Notes: generated by a model from the sequence alone, not told the origin. DNA of 41,181 bases from Bacteroidaceae bacterium (GCA_017555845.1 JAFZFO010000024.1:1-41181); one strand, 5' to 3'; shown: positions 7,373 to 17,037, counted from the stretch's first letter. Translations and numbers: made by a program.

Positions 7373-8404
7373 TCACTCTGTCAGTTCCGCCTTATATTTC
7401 TGCAATGCCTGCCTGAAGCGCTCAACAGCCATCTCCATTGTGCCGTACACTTCACCGCCTGACGCATTCTTGTGACCTCCGCCATTGAAGAATTCGGCAG
7501 CGACCGCATTGCATGGAAAATCATCGACACTACGCAACGAAACATTTATCTTACCCGGCTGTTCTTCGCGCAAGAAGCATGAGAAACGCGTACCCTTTAT
7601 CTGTAAAGGCTGGTTCACAAGCCCTTCGGTATCGCCCTTGGATGCATAGAAGCGCATCAGTTCACTATGCGAAAGGGTAATCAATGCCGCATTGTACTTG
7701 TTGTAGACCTTCAACTTGTCATACATCGCATAACCCCAAAGACGCATTCTTGTGACAGAGAAATTGTAGAATACCTTGCGGTATATCCAATCCTTGTCTA
7801 CTCCTTTGTCAAGCAGTTCGGCGATGATCAGATAGACATCCTTGCGCGTTGACGCATAGGCAAACGCACCCGTATCGGTCATCATACCGGTATATATACA
7901 CTGCGCCATTTCATAGGAGAGAGAAACTGTGCCACCCAATGCTGCGATAACCCTGAACACCAGTTCACAGGTTGAGCAAGCCTCGGGATGCGAGATCAGG
8001 ATATCAAACTCATCCGACGGCTGTGGATGATGGTCTATGAGGACCCTGGTTGCAGGAGAGGCTGCAAGCGCTGCAGACACATCGCCTGTACGTGAGAGGA
8101 CATTGAAATCCAGGCAAAAAAGGACATCGGCCTCAGCTATAGCATTGTCACATTTTTCCTTATCTGCATCATACAGCAACACATCATCAGTTCCCGGCAT
8201 CCATGCAAGGAACGCAGGGAATGCATTAGGCAGCACAACGACCGCCTCCTTGCCAATGCTGCGCAGATAGTGACAAAGCGCCAATGTCGAACCTGTAGCA
8301 TCGCCATCGGGGTTCTTGTGTGCAAGAACAACAAATCGGAAACCGTTTTCCACAGCCTTCCTTACAGCATCAATATTCTGTTGTGATATTAGATTTTCGA
8401 GCAT
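7373..8404 (-). CDS. nrnA: DHH-family phosphoesterase, NrnA-like (oligoribonuclease/pAp phosphatase)
   Basis: The 343-residue protein has the DHH-DHHA1 architecture. Metal-binding motifs seen are HKNPDGD (29-35), the DHH signature within LIDHHPQP (D124-H125-H126), and the C-terminal substrate-binding GGGHKNASGG (308-317). NrnA proteins degrade 2-5-base RNA oligonucleotides and dephosphorylate 3'-phosphoadenosine 5'-phosphate; the exact balance of activities here is not visible. The ATG at 8404 is chosen because it gives the standard start MLENLISQQNIDAV; an ATG 54 bases upstream would add an unusual tail. It follows comEC by 64 bases in a probable rpe-comEC-nrnA transcription unit. Confidence 0.9.
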   Translation of the reverse strand: MLENLISQQNIDAVRKAVENGFRFVVLAHKNPDGDATGSTLALCHYLRSIGKEAVVVLPNAFPAFLAWMPGTDDVLLYDADKEKCDNAIAEADVLFCLDFNVLSRTGDVSAALAASPATRVLIDHHPQPSDEFDILISHPEACSTCELVFRVIAALGGTVSLSYEMAQCIYTGMMTDTGAFAYASTRKDVYLIIAELLDKGVDKDWIYRKVFYNFSVTRMRLWGYAMYDKLKVYNKYNAALITLSHSELMRFYASKGDTEGLVNQPLQIKGTRFSCFLREEQPGKINVSLRSVDDFPCNAVAAEFFNGGGHKNASGGEVYGTMEMAVERFRQALQKYKAELTE

Positions 8405-8468
8405 ATTCTTTTCTTTATTAAAATACGAAGATATTACATCAAAAGCAAAAACGCACACTTTTGAATGA

Positions 8469-10535
8469 TTATTTTCCCCGCAGAGGGATTATTTCAAATT
8501 CATCGGCATGTGGCACAATCTTCACGGCCCCACTCCTTGAGATATCAATGACATCAACACCCAAAACCGCACATTCGCGCAGTATTCTGTCACGACTACG
8601 TTTATAGAGCGAAGCATCAAGCAATATACATGGCGACGGATAGACCTCGACCAGTTCCTTCACAGGTCCAAGAAATCCACGGCACAGGATTAGCACATCC
8701 ACAGGTTCCGTAAAGAGGCTTTGGCGCCACAACTCATCGGCAAGCATCCTGATCTTCAGGCCACCATACCCCACAATGCCATTCCTATAGACAAAACTGC
8801 CACATTCATAATCATCGTTCACCCACACCGGTTCATCCAATTTCTCACGCTTTACAAAAGGCGAAGAGGCATATTCATATTCGGCATCAAGCTGTGGAAC
8901 CGTTGAAAGCAGCCAGTTTTCGCCATCATCGGCGACAACATGCAAAAGAGGATTCTTGTTATTGTTGTAGACAATCACGCCATCAGGAGCATCCTCTCCA
9001 TCGGCGAGCACCATTCCTGCGAGACACAATACAATTGAACAGCCCAAAGCAAACACAACAAGCCACCATTTGCGGTTTATGGCAGCATAGGAGAATGCCA
9101 CAATCAACAATGCCACGAATACAGCACCCCAAATTTCCACAGGCGGAAGTGTGAACAATGCTCCGGGAAGCGAAGATATCATACAAACGCCGTTGTTTAC
9201 CAAGCCTGTCACAAACTGCAATATCATAGCAAAGAACGATGCAAGCGGGAACCAAAATGTTGTTGCGAGCATCAGCAGCGCCAGAGCAATCATAACAAAG
9301 GCCAACGGCACGACAAGTATATTCGTCAAAAGCGAATATACAGGCAACACACCAAAGTGATACCAGACAAAAGGCAATGTACCCAACTGTGCAGCAAATG
9401 ACAATATCAACAGATTAGCCACATAACGATATACCACTCCATGCCCATCCACCTTGAGCAGACTTTGCAGATGAGGAGCAAGCAACAGGATTGCAAGCAC
9501 TGCCGAGAATGAGAGTTGGAAACTTACATCAAACAACAAGTGCGGCGAAAAGAGAAGCATTGCAATTGCCGCAAAAGCCAACGAACTGACTGCCGAGGCA
9601 TCTTGGCGAAGACAGCGCCCAAAAGACATGAGCGTAAACAGAATTGCAGAGCGCACCACCGATGCCGACAAGCCGGCCACATAGGCAAAAGCCCAAAGCG
9701 CAACCACAATAATCATTTCACGAGGAATGACAGTCCAACGGCTACGCCCCTTGAAAGGCAAGATGACCGACAGCAGAAGATAGAAAATTCCAAGATGCAG
9801 GCCTGACAACGCAAGAACATGGCTTGCGCCGGCTGCAGCATAGTTCTCCTTCAGTTCCTGAGGGAAATCACGTTTCTCGCCTACCGTCAATGCCGAGAGC
9901 AACGACAGGTCATTCCCTTCAAACCCAAGTTCACGATAGCGTTCAACCACAGCACTGCGCAGTGACAATGCACGCATAGACAGAGTCTTCTCGCCTTTGC
10001 GCGAAACAGTCCAATTATCGCTCCATAAATATACAGAACCGGTAATTCCCTTAATATAATAATAGCTGCTGATATCGAACTCTGCAGGATTACCGGCATT
10101 TGCAGGAGGACGCATCTCGGCCCTGAAGTCCAAGATATCCCCTACCTCAACAGCATCGGCCTCGACTGAGCGCGGCAGATATATATACGCGAGACCTTGA
10201 GTACGGGAGCCATTCGCCAATACACTGTCGACTGCAACCACATTGGCCAGGACCTTTGTTGTCGTTCCTTTGTATAGAGGAGGCTCAAGGAGTTGTGCTT
10301 CATAGTTATGAGTTCCGCCTTCCCATTGCGGAGCCATGATTTCACTCTGTTTATGCTCTACGAATGCGCCTACAGAGAACATGAATAGCACGGCGCCTAT
10401 GCCAAAGAGTCCTTTGGGCGCCTTGCGGTATAGGCCAAACAACAATATGAAGAGTGACACGGCGACCAAAGACAACAGTTCGGACGCCCCTAAATCAAAG
10501 CACCATAAAACTGCAATGCCAGCAATCATTGGCAT
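8469..10535 (-). CDS. comEC: ComEC/Rec2-family membrane protein
   Basis: The roughly 688-residue protein has hydrophobic N-terminal segments, a soluble OB-like region (DUF4131 type, about 45-190), then the Competence domain with repeated membrane helices and the signature ASHVLALSGLHLGIFY near residue 240. ComEC carries single-stranded DNA across the inner membrane in naturally competent bacteria. The C-terminal part (about 510-688) sits where other ComECs have a metallo-beta-lactamase domain, but I see no HxHxDH motif, so this domain appears catalytically degenerate. Start choice is open: ATG at 10535 is given; a TTG at 10550 preceded by GGAAA is an alternative. No other competence gene is nearby, so a role in DNA uptake is inference. 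Confidence 0.88.
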   Translation of the reverse strand: MPMIAGIAVLWCFDLGASELLSLVAVSLFILLFGLYRKAPKGLFGIGAVLFMFSVGAFVEHKQSEIMAPQWEGGTHNYEAQLLEPPLYKGTTTKVLANVVAVDSVLANGSRTQGLAYIYLPRSVEADAVEVGDILDFRAEMRPPANAGNPAEFDISSYYYIKGITGSVYLWSDNWTVSRKGEKTLSMRALSLRSAVVERYRELGFEGNDLSLLSALTVGEKRDFPQELKENYAAAGASHVLALSGLHLGIFYLLLSVILPFKGRSRWTVIPREMIIVVALWAFAYVAGLSASVVRSAILFTLMSFGRCLRQDASAVSSLAFAAIAMLLFSPHLLFDVSFQLSFSAVLAILLLAPHLQSLLKVDGHGVVYRYVANLLILSFAAQLGTLPFVWYHFGVLPVYSLLTNILVVPLAFVMIALALLMLATTFWFPLASFFAMILQFVTGLVNNGVCMISSLPGALFTLPPVEIWGAVFVALLIVAFSYAAINRKWWLVVFALGCSIVLCLAGMVLADGEDAPDGVIVYNNNKNPLLHVVADDGENWLLSTVPQLDAEYEYASSPFVKREKLDEPVWVNDDYECGSFVYRNGIVGYGGLKIRMLADELWRQSLFTEPVDVLILCRGFLGPVKELVEVYPSPCILLDASLYKRSRDRILRECAVLGVDVIDISRSGAVKIVPHADEFEIIPLRGK

Positions 10536-10597
10536 TGTCAATTTCAGCAAGGGATTTCCACTGAACAGTTAAATTCCGGCCACTATATGCAGAAATA

Positions 10598-10628
10598 AAC
10601 TGAAAGGTTAAAACTGAAAACTGAAAGG
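10598..10628. repeat. Three clustered AACTGAAA copies upstream of comEC
   Basis: AACTGAAA occurs at about 10598, 10612 and 10619 in the 99-base gap between rpe and comEC, twice followed by GG. No stem-loop or promoter is obvious in this gap. It may be a chance low-complexity patch. Confidence 0.4.
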
Positions 10629-10649
10629 CAAAATCCGCAGTTGATTTTA

Positions 10650-11300
10650 TTACAGAGCACGCAATGCCGAGATAACAGCATGTGGATCGGCATCCTTGAA
10701 CACCGCATTGCCGGCAACAAGAGCATCGGAACCTGCAGCAGCAAGCAACTTTCCGGTCTCCACGTTCACGCCACCATCAACCTCAATGAGAGCCTTTGAG
10801 CCAGTTGAGTCAATGAGTTCGCGCAACTCGCGCACCTTGTTCACTGTGTGAGGGATGAACTTCTGGCCACCGAAACCGGGGTTCACGCTCATGAGCAACA
10901 CCAAATCCAGTTCATGGATTATATCCTTGAGCAAGTGCACTGGAGTAGATGGATTGAGAGTGACACCGGCCATCATACCGGCATCCTTTATTTGTGTAAC
11001 GGCACGGTGCAAGTGAGCGCAAGCCTCATAGTGTACATTCATAATCTTTGCACCCAAATTCTTCACCGCAGGCAGATAGTTCATAGGCTCAACCACCATC
11101 AAGTGCACATCGAGCGGTTTCTCGCACAACTCGGCAACATACTTGAGCACAGGAGGACCGAAAGATAGGTTAGGAACGAACACACCGTCCATAATATCGA
11201 TATGCAGCCACTCACAAGAGCTGCTGTTAATCATTTTCAAATCCTCTTGAAGGTTGCCGAAATTCGCCGACAACAACGATGGAGAAACTATCTGTGCCAT
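10650..11300 (-). CDS. rpe: Ribulose-phosphate 3-epimerase
   Basis: The enzyme interconverts D-ribulose 5-phosphate and D-xylulose 5-phosphate in the pentose phosphate pathway. The 216-residue TIM barrel shows the family motifs in order: SPSLLSANFGNL, WLHIDIMDGVFVPNLSFGP with the metal-binding His and catalytic Asp, DVHLMV, the HYEA strand, LLMSVNPGFGGQKF, and EVDGGVN with the second catalytic Asp. The ATG at 11300 is chosen because it begins with MAQIVSPSLLSANFG; the longer frame to 11408 would start upstream of the promoter. It is the first gene of a minus-strand run with comEC and nrnA. Confidence 0.95.
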   Translation of the reverse strand: MAQIVSPSLLSANFGNLQEDLKMINSSSCEWLHIDIMDGVFVPNLSFGPPVLKYVAELCEKPLDVHLMVVEPMNYLPAVKNLGAKIMNVHYEACAHLHRAVTQIKDAGMMAGVTLNPSTPVHLLKDIIHELDLVLLMSVNPGFGGQKFIPHTVNKVRELRELIDSTGSKALIEVDGGVNVETGKLLAAAGSDALVAGNAVFKDADPHAVISALRAL

Positions 11301-11321
11301 GTCATTCTTATATTTGATGTG

Positions 11322-11353
11322 CGAAGATAACACAAAGAGCGTGGAAATGCAAA
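11322..11353 (-). promoter_or_regulatory. rpe promoter (TTTG-N20-TATCTTCG)
   Basis: TTTG (11353-11350) and TATCTTCG (11329-11322) are exactly 20 bases apart on the minus strand. Predicted transcription start is near 11315, 15 bases before the ATG. This supports the short start at 11300. Confidence 0.7.
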
Positions 11354-11453
11354 GCAATAAAGAGTAAAAATGTCCGGTGCCGGAGATAGCCTGTTGATTT
11401 TGTGCCAAAATTTTATTTAATTTGCAGATAGAAATAAATTAAACACCCGCAAT

Positions 11454-13529
11454 ATGAACAAGAAAATTCTGTTTTATGCGCTACTTCTTTTCGTAGGCAT
11501 ATCGACAACGAATGCACAGGAGTTTTTCTCGCAAGCATTCAAGAACGGTACACCCGTACACATTACCAACAACCGCGACAAGGCATTTGCCATTAAGGCC
11601 GGCGAGCCGGGCAAGGACGCAAAGAGCGGCACGGCGGCATACACAACCGATGAGATATGGTACCTTGTGGGTGACGCCGAAGGGTTCAGGATGTACAACC
11701 ATGCTATGGGCAAAAAGTACGCACTGAAGCTGGAAGGCAATGCAAGCGGCGCTGCGGCCGTAATGGCAAGCGAAAAGGAGGCTACGTTGCTCACAATCAC
11801 AGCGCAGGAGGACGGCAGCTATGCAATATCGCCCAAGGAGGCACCGGAGCAGAGTTTCAACATGTTCGGCGGAGCAGGCAAGGATATCAAGCTCTATTCC
11901 GGCAGTGACAAGGGCGGCCACTGGAACTTCAAGACCATTGACATGAGCCGCGCACTCAAAATAGAATACAATGCAGACCTTAACGGCGCTCTCGAAACCA
12001 ATTACAAGGTTGGAGAAATTGCCATTTCCATTGACGGACAGGAAGGCGCTATCATTGTTGACCGCAATGACATCCCCAAGAACACCGTATGTTACCTGCC
12101 TAAGGACGCAAAAGTCGGCATTTCATGCAAGAAAGCATACCACGGTTGGAAGATGAATGTAAACGGCGTTGAGGAGATTACCGAGCAGCCACTTCCCGAG
12201 AAGGGTTTGCAGGTGGCAATAAACATCACTGCCGACAAGGATAACCGTTACCAGTATCTCTACTACTCGCCCGATGAGAACGGCATTCCTTACCGCATAC
12301 CTGCCATCACAACAACCGCCAACGGTTATGTATTCGCCATCAACGACTACCGTCCCTGCGGCAATGACATCGGTTTCGGCGAGGTTGACCTTATGATGCG
12401 CCACAGCACAAAGGCCGGCGAGGAGTGGGACGGCACATCGTGGACCGAGCCCGTAAAGATAGCAGACGGTGTTGGCAAAGAAGCCACCGAGACATGGCTT
12501 ACAGGATTCGGTGACCCCGCTATTGTTGCCGACCGCGAGAGAAACGAAATACTTGTCATGAGCGTATGCGGAAACCGCGTATGCTGGCACGGCAACTACG
12601 GTGCAGGAACAGAGGAGAACCCCGAGAACCCCAACCGCATGGCACGCCTGCGCATTATATATAATGAGGAGACAGGTGCATGGGAGGCTACAGAGCCCGA
12701 GGAGGTGACATACGACATCTACCCACTTTTCAAAGACAAGAACGGCAAGGCACACGTTGGTTCAATGTTCATTGGTGCAGGACGCATTGCGCAGAGCAGC
12801 ATGATTAAGGTGGGAGACTACTACCGCATATATTGCGCCGTGTGGGCTGTTGAAACAGGCAGCTACCGCCACCACAACTATGCGCTCTATTCTGATGACT
12901 TTGGCAAGACATGGAACCTCCTTGGCGAGCTTGGCAACGATTTCAACGACAGCCCTGCCCCACTCGGCAACGAGCCCAAATGCGAGGAGTTGCCCGACGG
13001 AAGCGTGCTGCTGAGCAGCCGCAAGGGCTATGGCCGCTATTTCAATGTATTCCACTACACAAACTTTGAGAGAGCCGAGGGTTATTGGGACGGTGCTGTT
13101 GCAACCGACCAGGTGGGCAACCTGAAGTTCGGCAGCAATGACACCAACGGCGAGCCTTTGCGCATTGGCAACGTACTGTTCCAGTCGGTACCCACAGGCA
13201 ACAACCGCAGCGGCGTGTCAATCTTCTACAAGACACTTGAAGATGACCCTGCCACATATACCCCTACCAAGCTTTCAAACGGGTGGAAGAAAATTCAGAT
13301 TACAGACCGCGAATCGGCCTACTCATCAATGTGCATACTGCCCGACGGCAACATAGGCCTCTACTACGAAGAGGAACCCGGCGGATATTCAATGGTATAT
13401 GTACCTGTTGAACTGGACAAGACGCTCGACACAATGACATACTGCTGCGGCTTGCCATTCCGCTGCAGCATCTGCAAGAAAGGCCTTGAAATGATATTCA
13501 TAACAATTGAGGACCCTATAGAAGAATAA
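11454..13529 (+). CDS. Secreted exo-alpha-sialidase (GH33)
   Basis: The 691-residue protein begins with a signal peptide (cleavage likely near TTNAQ, residue 22). Residues about 23-265 form one or two N-terminal beta domains of unrecognised type. The propeller begins at YRIP (280-283), giving the first substrate-binding arginine R281. Other GH33 features are Asp298 within AINDYR, a clear Asp box SDDFGKTW (480-487), the Glu pair in CEELPDG (E511/E512), arginines in SSRKG (R523) and NNRSG (R585), and the likely nucleophile Tyr623 in SAYSSM. It should release terminal sialic acids from host glycans in the periplasm or at the surface. No other sialic acid genes are nearby. The last 28 residues contain four cysteines (C664, C665, C671, C674), unusual for this family. 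Confidence 0.9.
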   Translation: MNKKILFYALLLFVGISTTNAQEFFSQAFKNGTPVHITNNRDKAFAIKAGEPGKDAKSGTAAYTTDEIWYLVGDAEGFRMYNHAMGKKYALKLEGNASGAAAVMASEKEATLLTITAQEDGSYAISPKEAPEQSFNMFGGAGKDIKLYSGSDKGGHWNFKTIDMSRALKIEYNADLNGALETNYKVGEIAISIDGQEGAIIVDRNDIPKNTVCYLPKDAKVGISCKKAYHGWKMNVNGVEEITEQPLPEKGLQVAINITADKDNRYQYLYYSPDENGIPYRIPAITTTANGYVFAINDYRPCGNDIGFGEVDLMMRHSTKAGEEWDGTSWTEPVKIADGVGKEATETWLTGFGDPAIVADRERNEILVMSVCGNRVCWHGNYGAGTEENPENPNRMARLRIIYNEETGAWEATEPEEVTYDIYPLFKDKNGKAHVGSMFIGAGRIAQSSMIKVGDYYRIYCAVWAVETGSYRHHNYALYSDDFGKTWNLLGELGNDFNDSPAPLGNEPKCEELPDGSVLLSSRKGYGRYFNVFHYTNFERAEGYWDGAVATDQVGNLKFGSNDTNGEPLRIGNVLFQSVPTGNNRSGVSIFYKTLEDDPATYTPTKLSNGWKKIQITDRESAYSSMCILPDGNIGLYYEEEPGGYSMVYVPVELDKTLDTMTYCCGLPFRCSICKKGLEMIFITIEDPIEE

Positions 13530-13546
13530 ACCAAACAGCACTACAT

Positions 13547-13586
13547 AATTTGCCCCGCTGACATTACAATGTCAGCGGGGCAAATT
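13547..13586. terminator. Bidirectional terminator hairpin between sialidase and nfo
   Basis: AATTTGCCCCGCTGACATT (13547-13565) is a perfect 19-base inverted match to 13568-13586, leaving a minimal loop. It lies between convergent stop codons at 13529 and 13602 and is GC-rich in the middle with AT-rich ends. Confidence 0.85.
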
Positions 13587-13601
13587 GTATTATCAAAAGT
13601 C

Positions 13602-14435
13602 TTATTCAAACGAACGCAGCAGTTCTATCTCCTCGGCCCAACGAGCCTCATCAGGCGTTTCAAGGATAATAGGCATATTGTCGAAACGCGGGTCTTTCAT
13701 AAAACGCTTGAAAAAGTCGATGCCAAGCAATCCAATGCCAACGCTGTCGTGCCTATCGACACGTGAGCCAAGTGGTTTCTTTGTATCGTTGAGATGGATG
13801 GCTTTCAGATACTCACGTCCAATCACCCTATCCAATTCAGCAAAAGCGCCGTCATAATCTGCAACAATGTCATAGCCTGCGGAATAGAAGTGGCAAGTAT
13901 CAATACACACACCCACGCGGCTCTTGTCATCAACGCGATCAATGATGTAGCGTATCTCCTCCAATTTATTGCCCACATTACTACCCTGGCCTGCAGTATT
14001 CTCAATGACAGCTGTCACGCCTTTTGTCTTTGAGAGTGCCAGGTTGATGTTTGCGGCAATCTCATCAAGACACTGCTCTACAGAGATCTTGTTCAAATGA
14101 CTACCCGGATGAAAATTGAGCATGGTAAGCCCAAGCTGCTCGCAACGCTGCATCTCATCAAGGAATGCCGCACGCGACTTCTGCAGTGCCTCCTCATCAG
14201 GATTTCCCAAATTGATAAGATAGCTGTCATGCGGTAATATATATTGTGGTTCAAAACCGCCTTTCCTGCAGTTTTCCTTGAAAAGTTCTATACTCTTTGC
14301 CGTGAGCGGAGCGGCAACCCACTGACGTTGGTTCTTTGTGAAAAGCGCGAACGCATTGGCGCCCACTGCCGTTGCATTGAGCGGAGCATTCTCAACGCCA
14401 CCGCTTGCCGATACATGAGGTCCTATAAATTTCAT
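13602..14435 (-). CDS. nfo: Deoxyribonuclease IV (AP endonuclease, Nfo)
   Basis: The enzyme cuts DNA 5' to abasic sites in base-excision repair. The 277-residue TIM barrel keeps all nine metal ligands in their usual contexts: H69 (LPHD), H109 (FHPG), E145 (IENT), D179 and H182 (IDTCH), H214 (IHLND), D227 and H229 (VDRHD), and E259 (ILET), corresponding to the trinuclear zinc site of E. coli endonuclease IV. The start at 14435 gives the standard [13 protein letters not shown]. It is separated from the upstream phosphate transporter by a long-looped hairpin, and a TATTTTCG box lies just before it, so it is probably transcribed separately. Confidence 0.96.
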   Translation of the reverse strand: MKFIGPHVSASGGVENAPLNATAVGANAFALFTKNQRQWVAAPLTAKSIELFKENCRKGGFEPQYILPHDSYLINLGNPDEEALQKSRAAFLDEMQRCEQLGLTMLNFHPGSHLNKISVEQCLDEIAANINLALSKTKGVTAVIENTAGQGSNVGNKLEEIRYIIDRVDDKSRVGVCIDTCHFYSAGYDIVADYDGAFAELDRVIGREYLKAIHLNDTKKPLGSRVDRHDSVGIGLLGIDFFKRFMKDPRFDNMPIILETPDEARWAEEIELLRSFE

Positions 14436-14457
14436 ACTGGAATATCTTTTTTATTTG

Positions 14458-14465
14458 CGAAAATA
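14458..14465 (-). promoter_or_regulatory. -7 element for nfo
   Basis: TATTTTCG (14465-14458) lies about 22 bases before the nfo ATG. A TTTG occurs 16 bases upstream inside the stem of the neighbouring hairpin, which is shorter than the usual spacing. Confidence 0.4.
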
Positions 14466-14475
14466 ATAAAATATA

Positions 14476-14518
14476 TGCCGGCAAAGGCTTTTTTATCAAA
14501 AATTAACCCTTGCCGGCA
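14476..14518 (-). terminator. Possible terminator of the phosphate transporter gene
   Basis: TGCCGGCAA (14476-14484) pairs with TTGCCGGCA (14510-14518) around a loop of about 25 bases, 22 bases past the transporter stop. A TATATTTTATT tract follows on the minus strand. The large loop lowers confidence. Confidence 0.45.
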
Positions 14519-14540
14519 CTATAAGCAGTCAATATTGTTT

Positions 14541-16844
14541 TCAGAGCTTTGGTTCAGCCTCTGTTGTCACCTGCAGGGCAAAGAACTTGTTACCACCACG
14601 CAACAGGTTACGCACTTCACTGAGAAGCTCATGGCTCTCCTGAATGAGGTTCAAATAGACAAAGTCCATTCTCAGGCTACCATTGCTCTGGTGCAGACGC
14701 ATTGTCTGCTCTTTGCGCAAGTTGGCAAGCTTGTGCTTGAGTTCCTTTGCTCTTGTAGAAACTTCCTCGGCATTGGTATAGTCACCGGTTGCGATTATGT
14801 TGTTGATATCATTCAATACTTCATATACGTCGCTGCAATATGGCGAGAACTCCTCGACATAACTCTTTGACAAAGGATTGAAGCTATGGTCGGCATGCTC
14901 TCTCATAGGTTCTCCAATACGTGTCAGCGTATTGAGCATCTGCTGGCAACTGTTGGTACACAAGTGATACCATGTACTGCGCTCAAATGCCATCTGCTGG
15001 TCAATGCGCTGCAGACCACGTGTCTCGGAACGACGCTGTTTCTTCATCAACGCCTTCTCCTCAACAATCTTTATCAGAGTACTCTTCAATGGACGCAAAG
15101 CATCTTTTGAGAAAGACTCGAACATCTTCTTGTATGCCTCGGCCGAGAATGTAAGAGTGTGGGTCAAAGTCTCGGCGGTATGTGCCTTCAAGTTCTCCCA
15201 AACCTCAGACTGGTCCTCAGACTTGAGGATTACATTCATCTTCTCATCAACCTTTTCAGTTGTCTTCTTCTTGTTATAGGCAATATGGCTGCGGATAAGC
15301 AGATATATTACTATAGCAATCATGATATACATTGCAACAATGCCGCCATAATTCAGTATTGTACCGACAAGTGCTGCAATTATAAAGGCTGCGCCGGCCG
15401 TAATGAACCAGCCACCAACTACCGATACCACACCGGTCACTCGGTACACGGCACTCTCACGGCTCCATGCACGGTCGGCAAGAGAAGAACCCATACCAAC
15501 CATGAAAGTGACATAAGTTGTAGAAAGAGGCAATTTCAATGAAGTACCTAATGCAATGAGCAAACCTGCAAGCACAAGGTTTACCGATGCACGGACAAGG
15601 TCAAACGCAACATCCTCACGCTCTTCAAGTGGGGCGAAACGCTTGGCAATCCACTTCTTGACACTATCGGGGGTATTCTTTGTGACAGCATCGACCAATT
15701 TGGTTACCGCACGTACCAGATTGCGTGCAACCGATGATGTTCCGAACATATCATTCTCCTCGTTCTGCTGGCTCGAAAGGTCTATCGATGTCTGCAACAC
15801 TTTACGCGCTTTCTTGCTTGTAAACAATGCATATACCATCACAGCACCGGCACCGATGAGGAAGAGGATATTTGTTGTTGCCGGCAGGTTCAATGAACCC
15901 ATCGTCATATTAATGTCACCGCCATTTGCCACCAGAGTCTGGAAAGATTCAAGACCGGCAAGTGTCACACCAATGAAGTTCACGAGGTCATTACCGGCAA
16001 AAGCCATAGCAAGCGAGAATGTTCCCATGAGCACAACAATCTTCAGTACATTCACCTTGCACCAATGCAGCAACTGCATCAACACGGTCATGACAACGAA
16101 TGCGCACAGAATGAATTTTGTTGTATCTTCAAAAACGAGCTCCTGCACTGCAAGTGGCAGCATTGTCTTGATAGAACTGCCCTTCAAGCCCTTCACAACC
16201 ATGAAATAGAGTATTGCAGTAGATGCAAAACCACCATAAAGGCCTATCTTGCGACCAAGGTTCTTCTTATAATGGAAAGTGAATATTACACGCGAGATCC
16301 ATTGCACTACAAGACCGAAAATAAAGGCTATGGCAACAGAAAGGAATATCGAGATGATGATTGTCATTGCCTTGTCGGTATTCAGCATACCCAATCCCTG
16401 GCCTGATGACGAGAGCAAAGCAGTTATGAACGATGCACCCAACAGCTCGAACACCATAGATACAGTTGTTGATGTAGGCAAGCCCAACGAGTTGAAAAGG
16501 TCGAGCAGGAACACGTCACTGATAACTACCGCCAGATAAATGCACATCACATTCTGGAAAGTAAAGAAACTTGGATCAAAGATTCCGTGACGCGCAACAT
16601 CCATCATACCACTGCTGAATGAGGCACCTACAAAGACGCCTACTGCAGCTACAATAAGGACATGTTTGATTTTGGCAGCTCGTGAACCGACAGCCGAACT
16701 CAAGAAATTCACAGCGTCATTGCTGACACCTACCGTAAGGTCAATAATGGCAAGTGTAAACATGAACGCAATCACGAACATATAGGAGAGTTCCAAAGAA
16801 CCGAGCCCCGATACGTAAGAGACAATGTTGTTAAAGAAATCCAT
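14541..16844 (-). CDS. pit: PiT-family inorganic phosphate transporter with PhoU-like C-terminal domain
   Basis: The 767-residue inner-membrane protein has duplicated PiT signatures. The first repeat has GVSNDAVNFLSSAVGSRAA (from residue 39) and PTSTTVSMVFELLG. The second has GNDLVNFIGV and PLSTTYVTFMVGMGSSLADR. PiT carriers take up phosphate, usually as metal phosphate, driven by H+ or Na+. After the last membrane helix (about residue 530) comes a long charged helical region of roughly 220 residues resembling PhoU/DUF47 proteins that normally act as separate PiT partners. The gene has its own strong promoter and lies downstream of a porin gene that ends in a terminator. Confidence 0.9.
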   Translation of the reverse strand: MDFFNNIVSYVSGLGSLELSYMFVIAFMFTLAIIDLTVGVSNDAVNFLSSAVGSRAAKIKHVLIVAAVGVFVGASFSSGMMDVARHGIFDPSFFTFQNVMCIYLAVVISDVFLLDLFNSLGLPTSTTVSMVFELLGASFITALLSSSGQGLGMLNTDKAMTIIISIFLSVAIAFIFGLVVQWISRVIFTFHYKKNLGRKIGLYGGFASTAILYFMVVKGLKGSSIKTMLPLAVQELVFEDTTKFILCAFVVMTVLMQLLHWCKVNVLKIVVLMGTFSLAMAFAGNDLVNFIGVTLAGLESFQTLVANGGDINMTMGSLNLPATTNILFLIGAGAVMVYALFTSKKARKVLQTSIDLSSQQNEENDMFGTSSVARNLVRAVTKLVDAVTKNTPDSVKKWIAKRFAPLEEREDVAFDLVRASVNLVLAGLLIALGTSLKLPLSTTYVTFMVGMGSSLADRAWSRESAVYRVTGVVSVVGGWFITAGAAFIIAALVGTILNYGGIVAMYIMIAIVIYLLIRSHIAYNKKKTTEKVDEKMNVILKSEDQSEVWENLKAHTAETLTHTLTFSAEAYKKMFESFSKDALRPLKSTLIKIVEEKALMKKQRRSETRGLQRIDQQMAFERSTWYHLCTNSCQQMLNTLTRIGEPMREHADHSFNPLSKSYVEEFSPYCSDVYEVLNDINNIIATGDYTNAEEVSTRAKELKHKLANLRKEQTMRLHQSNGSLRMDFVYLNLIQESHELLSEVRNLLRGGNKFFALQVTTEAEPKL

Positions 16845-16931
16845 ATATTATTGAATAATGTTTTTCATGCCAACACGACATATATGCTTTAAAGGACGCA
16901 CGCCCATTACCGCAATGTCGTAAATATGTTA

Positions 16932-16961
16932 CAAAAATATCCATTTTTTTCAAAAAACAAA
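16932..16961 (-). promoter_or_regulatory. Promoter of the phosphate transporter (TTTG-N18-TATTTTTG)
   Basis: TTTG (16961-16958) and a perfect TATTTTTG (16939-16932) are 18 bases apart on the minus strand. The start of transcription would be near 16925, leaving a leader of about 80 bases. Confidence 0.7.
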
Positions 16962-17037
16962 ATATCATTGCCAAAAAAAATCCGTGAGACATAGCCAAAA
17001 CAGCTGCAACAAAACCACACAAACGGCGCGGAACAAG

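Noticed and set aside
10551..10649. A small gene or regulatory RNA between rpe and comEC
   Set aside because: Only short AACTGAAA repeats are present; there is no open frame with a start and no stem-loop.
11301..11408. A longer rpe start with 36 extra N-terminal residues
   Set aside because: The extension would overlap the well-formed rpe promoter and lacks similarity to the family, whose proteins start at the ATG at 11300.
11399..11424. A sialidase promoter (TTTG then TTAATTTG)
   Set aside because: The spacing is only 14 bases and the -7 box has a mismatch, so I did not list it as a promoter.
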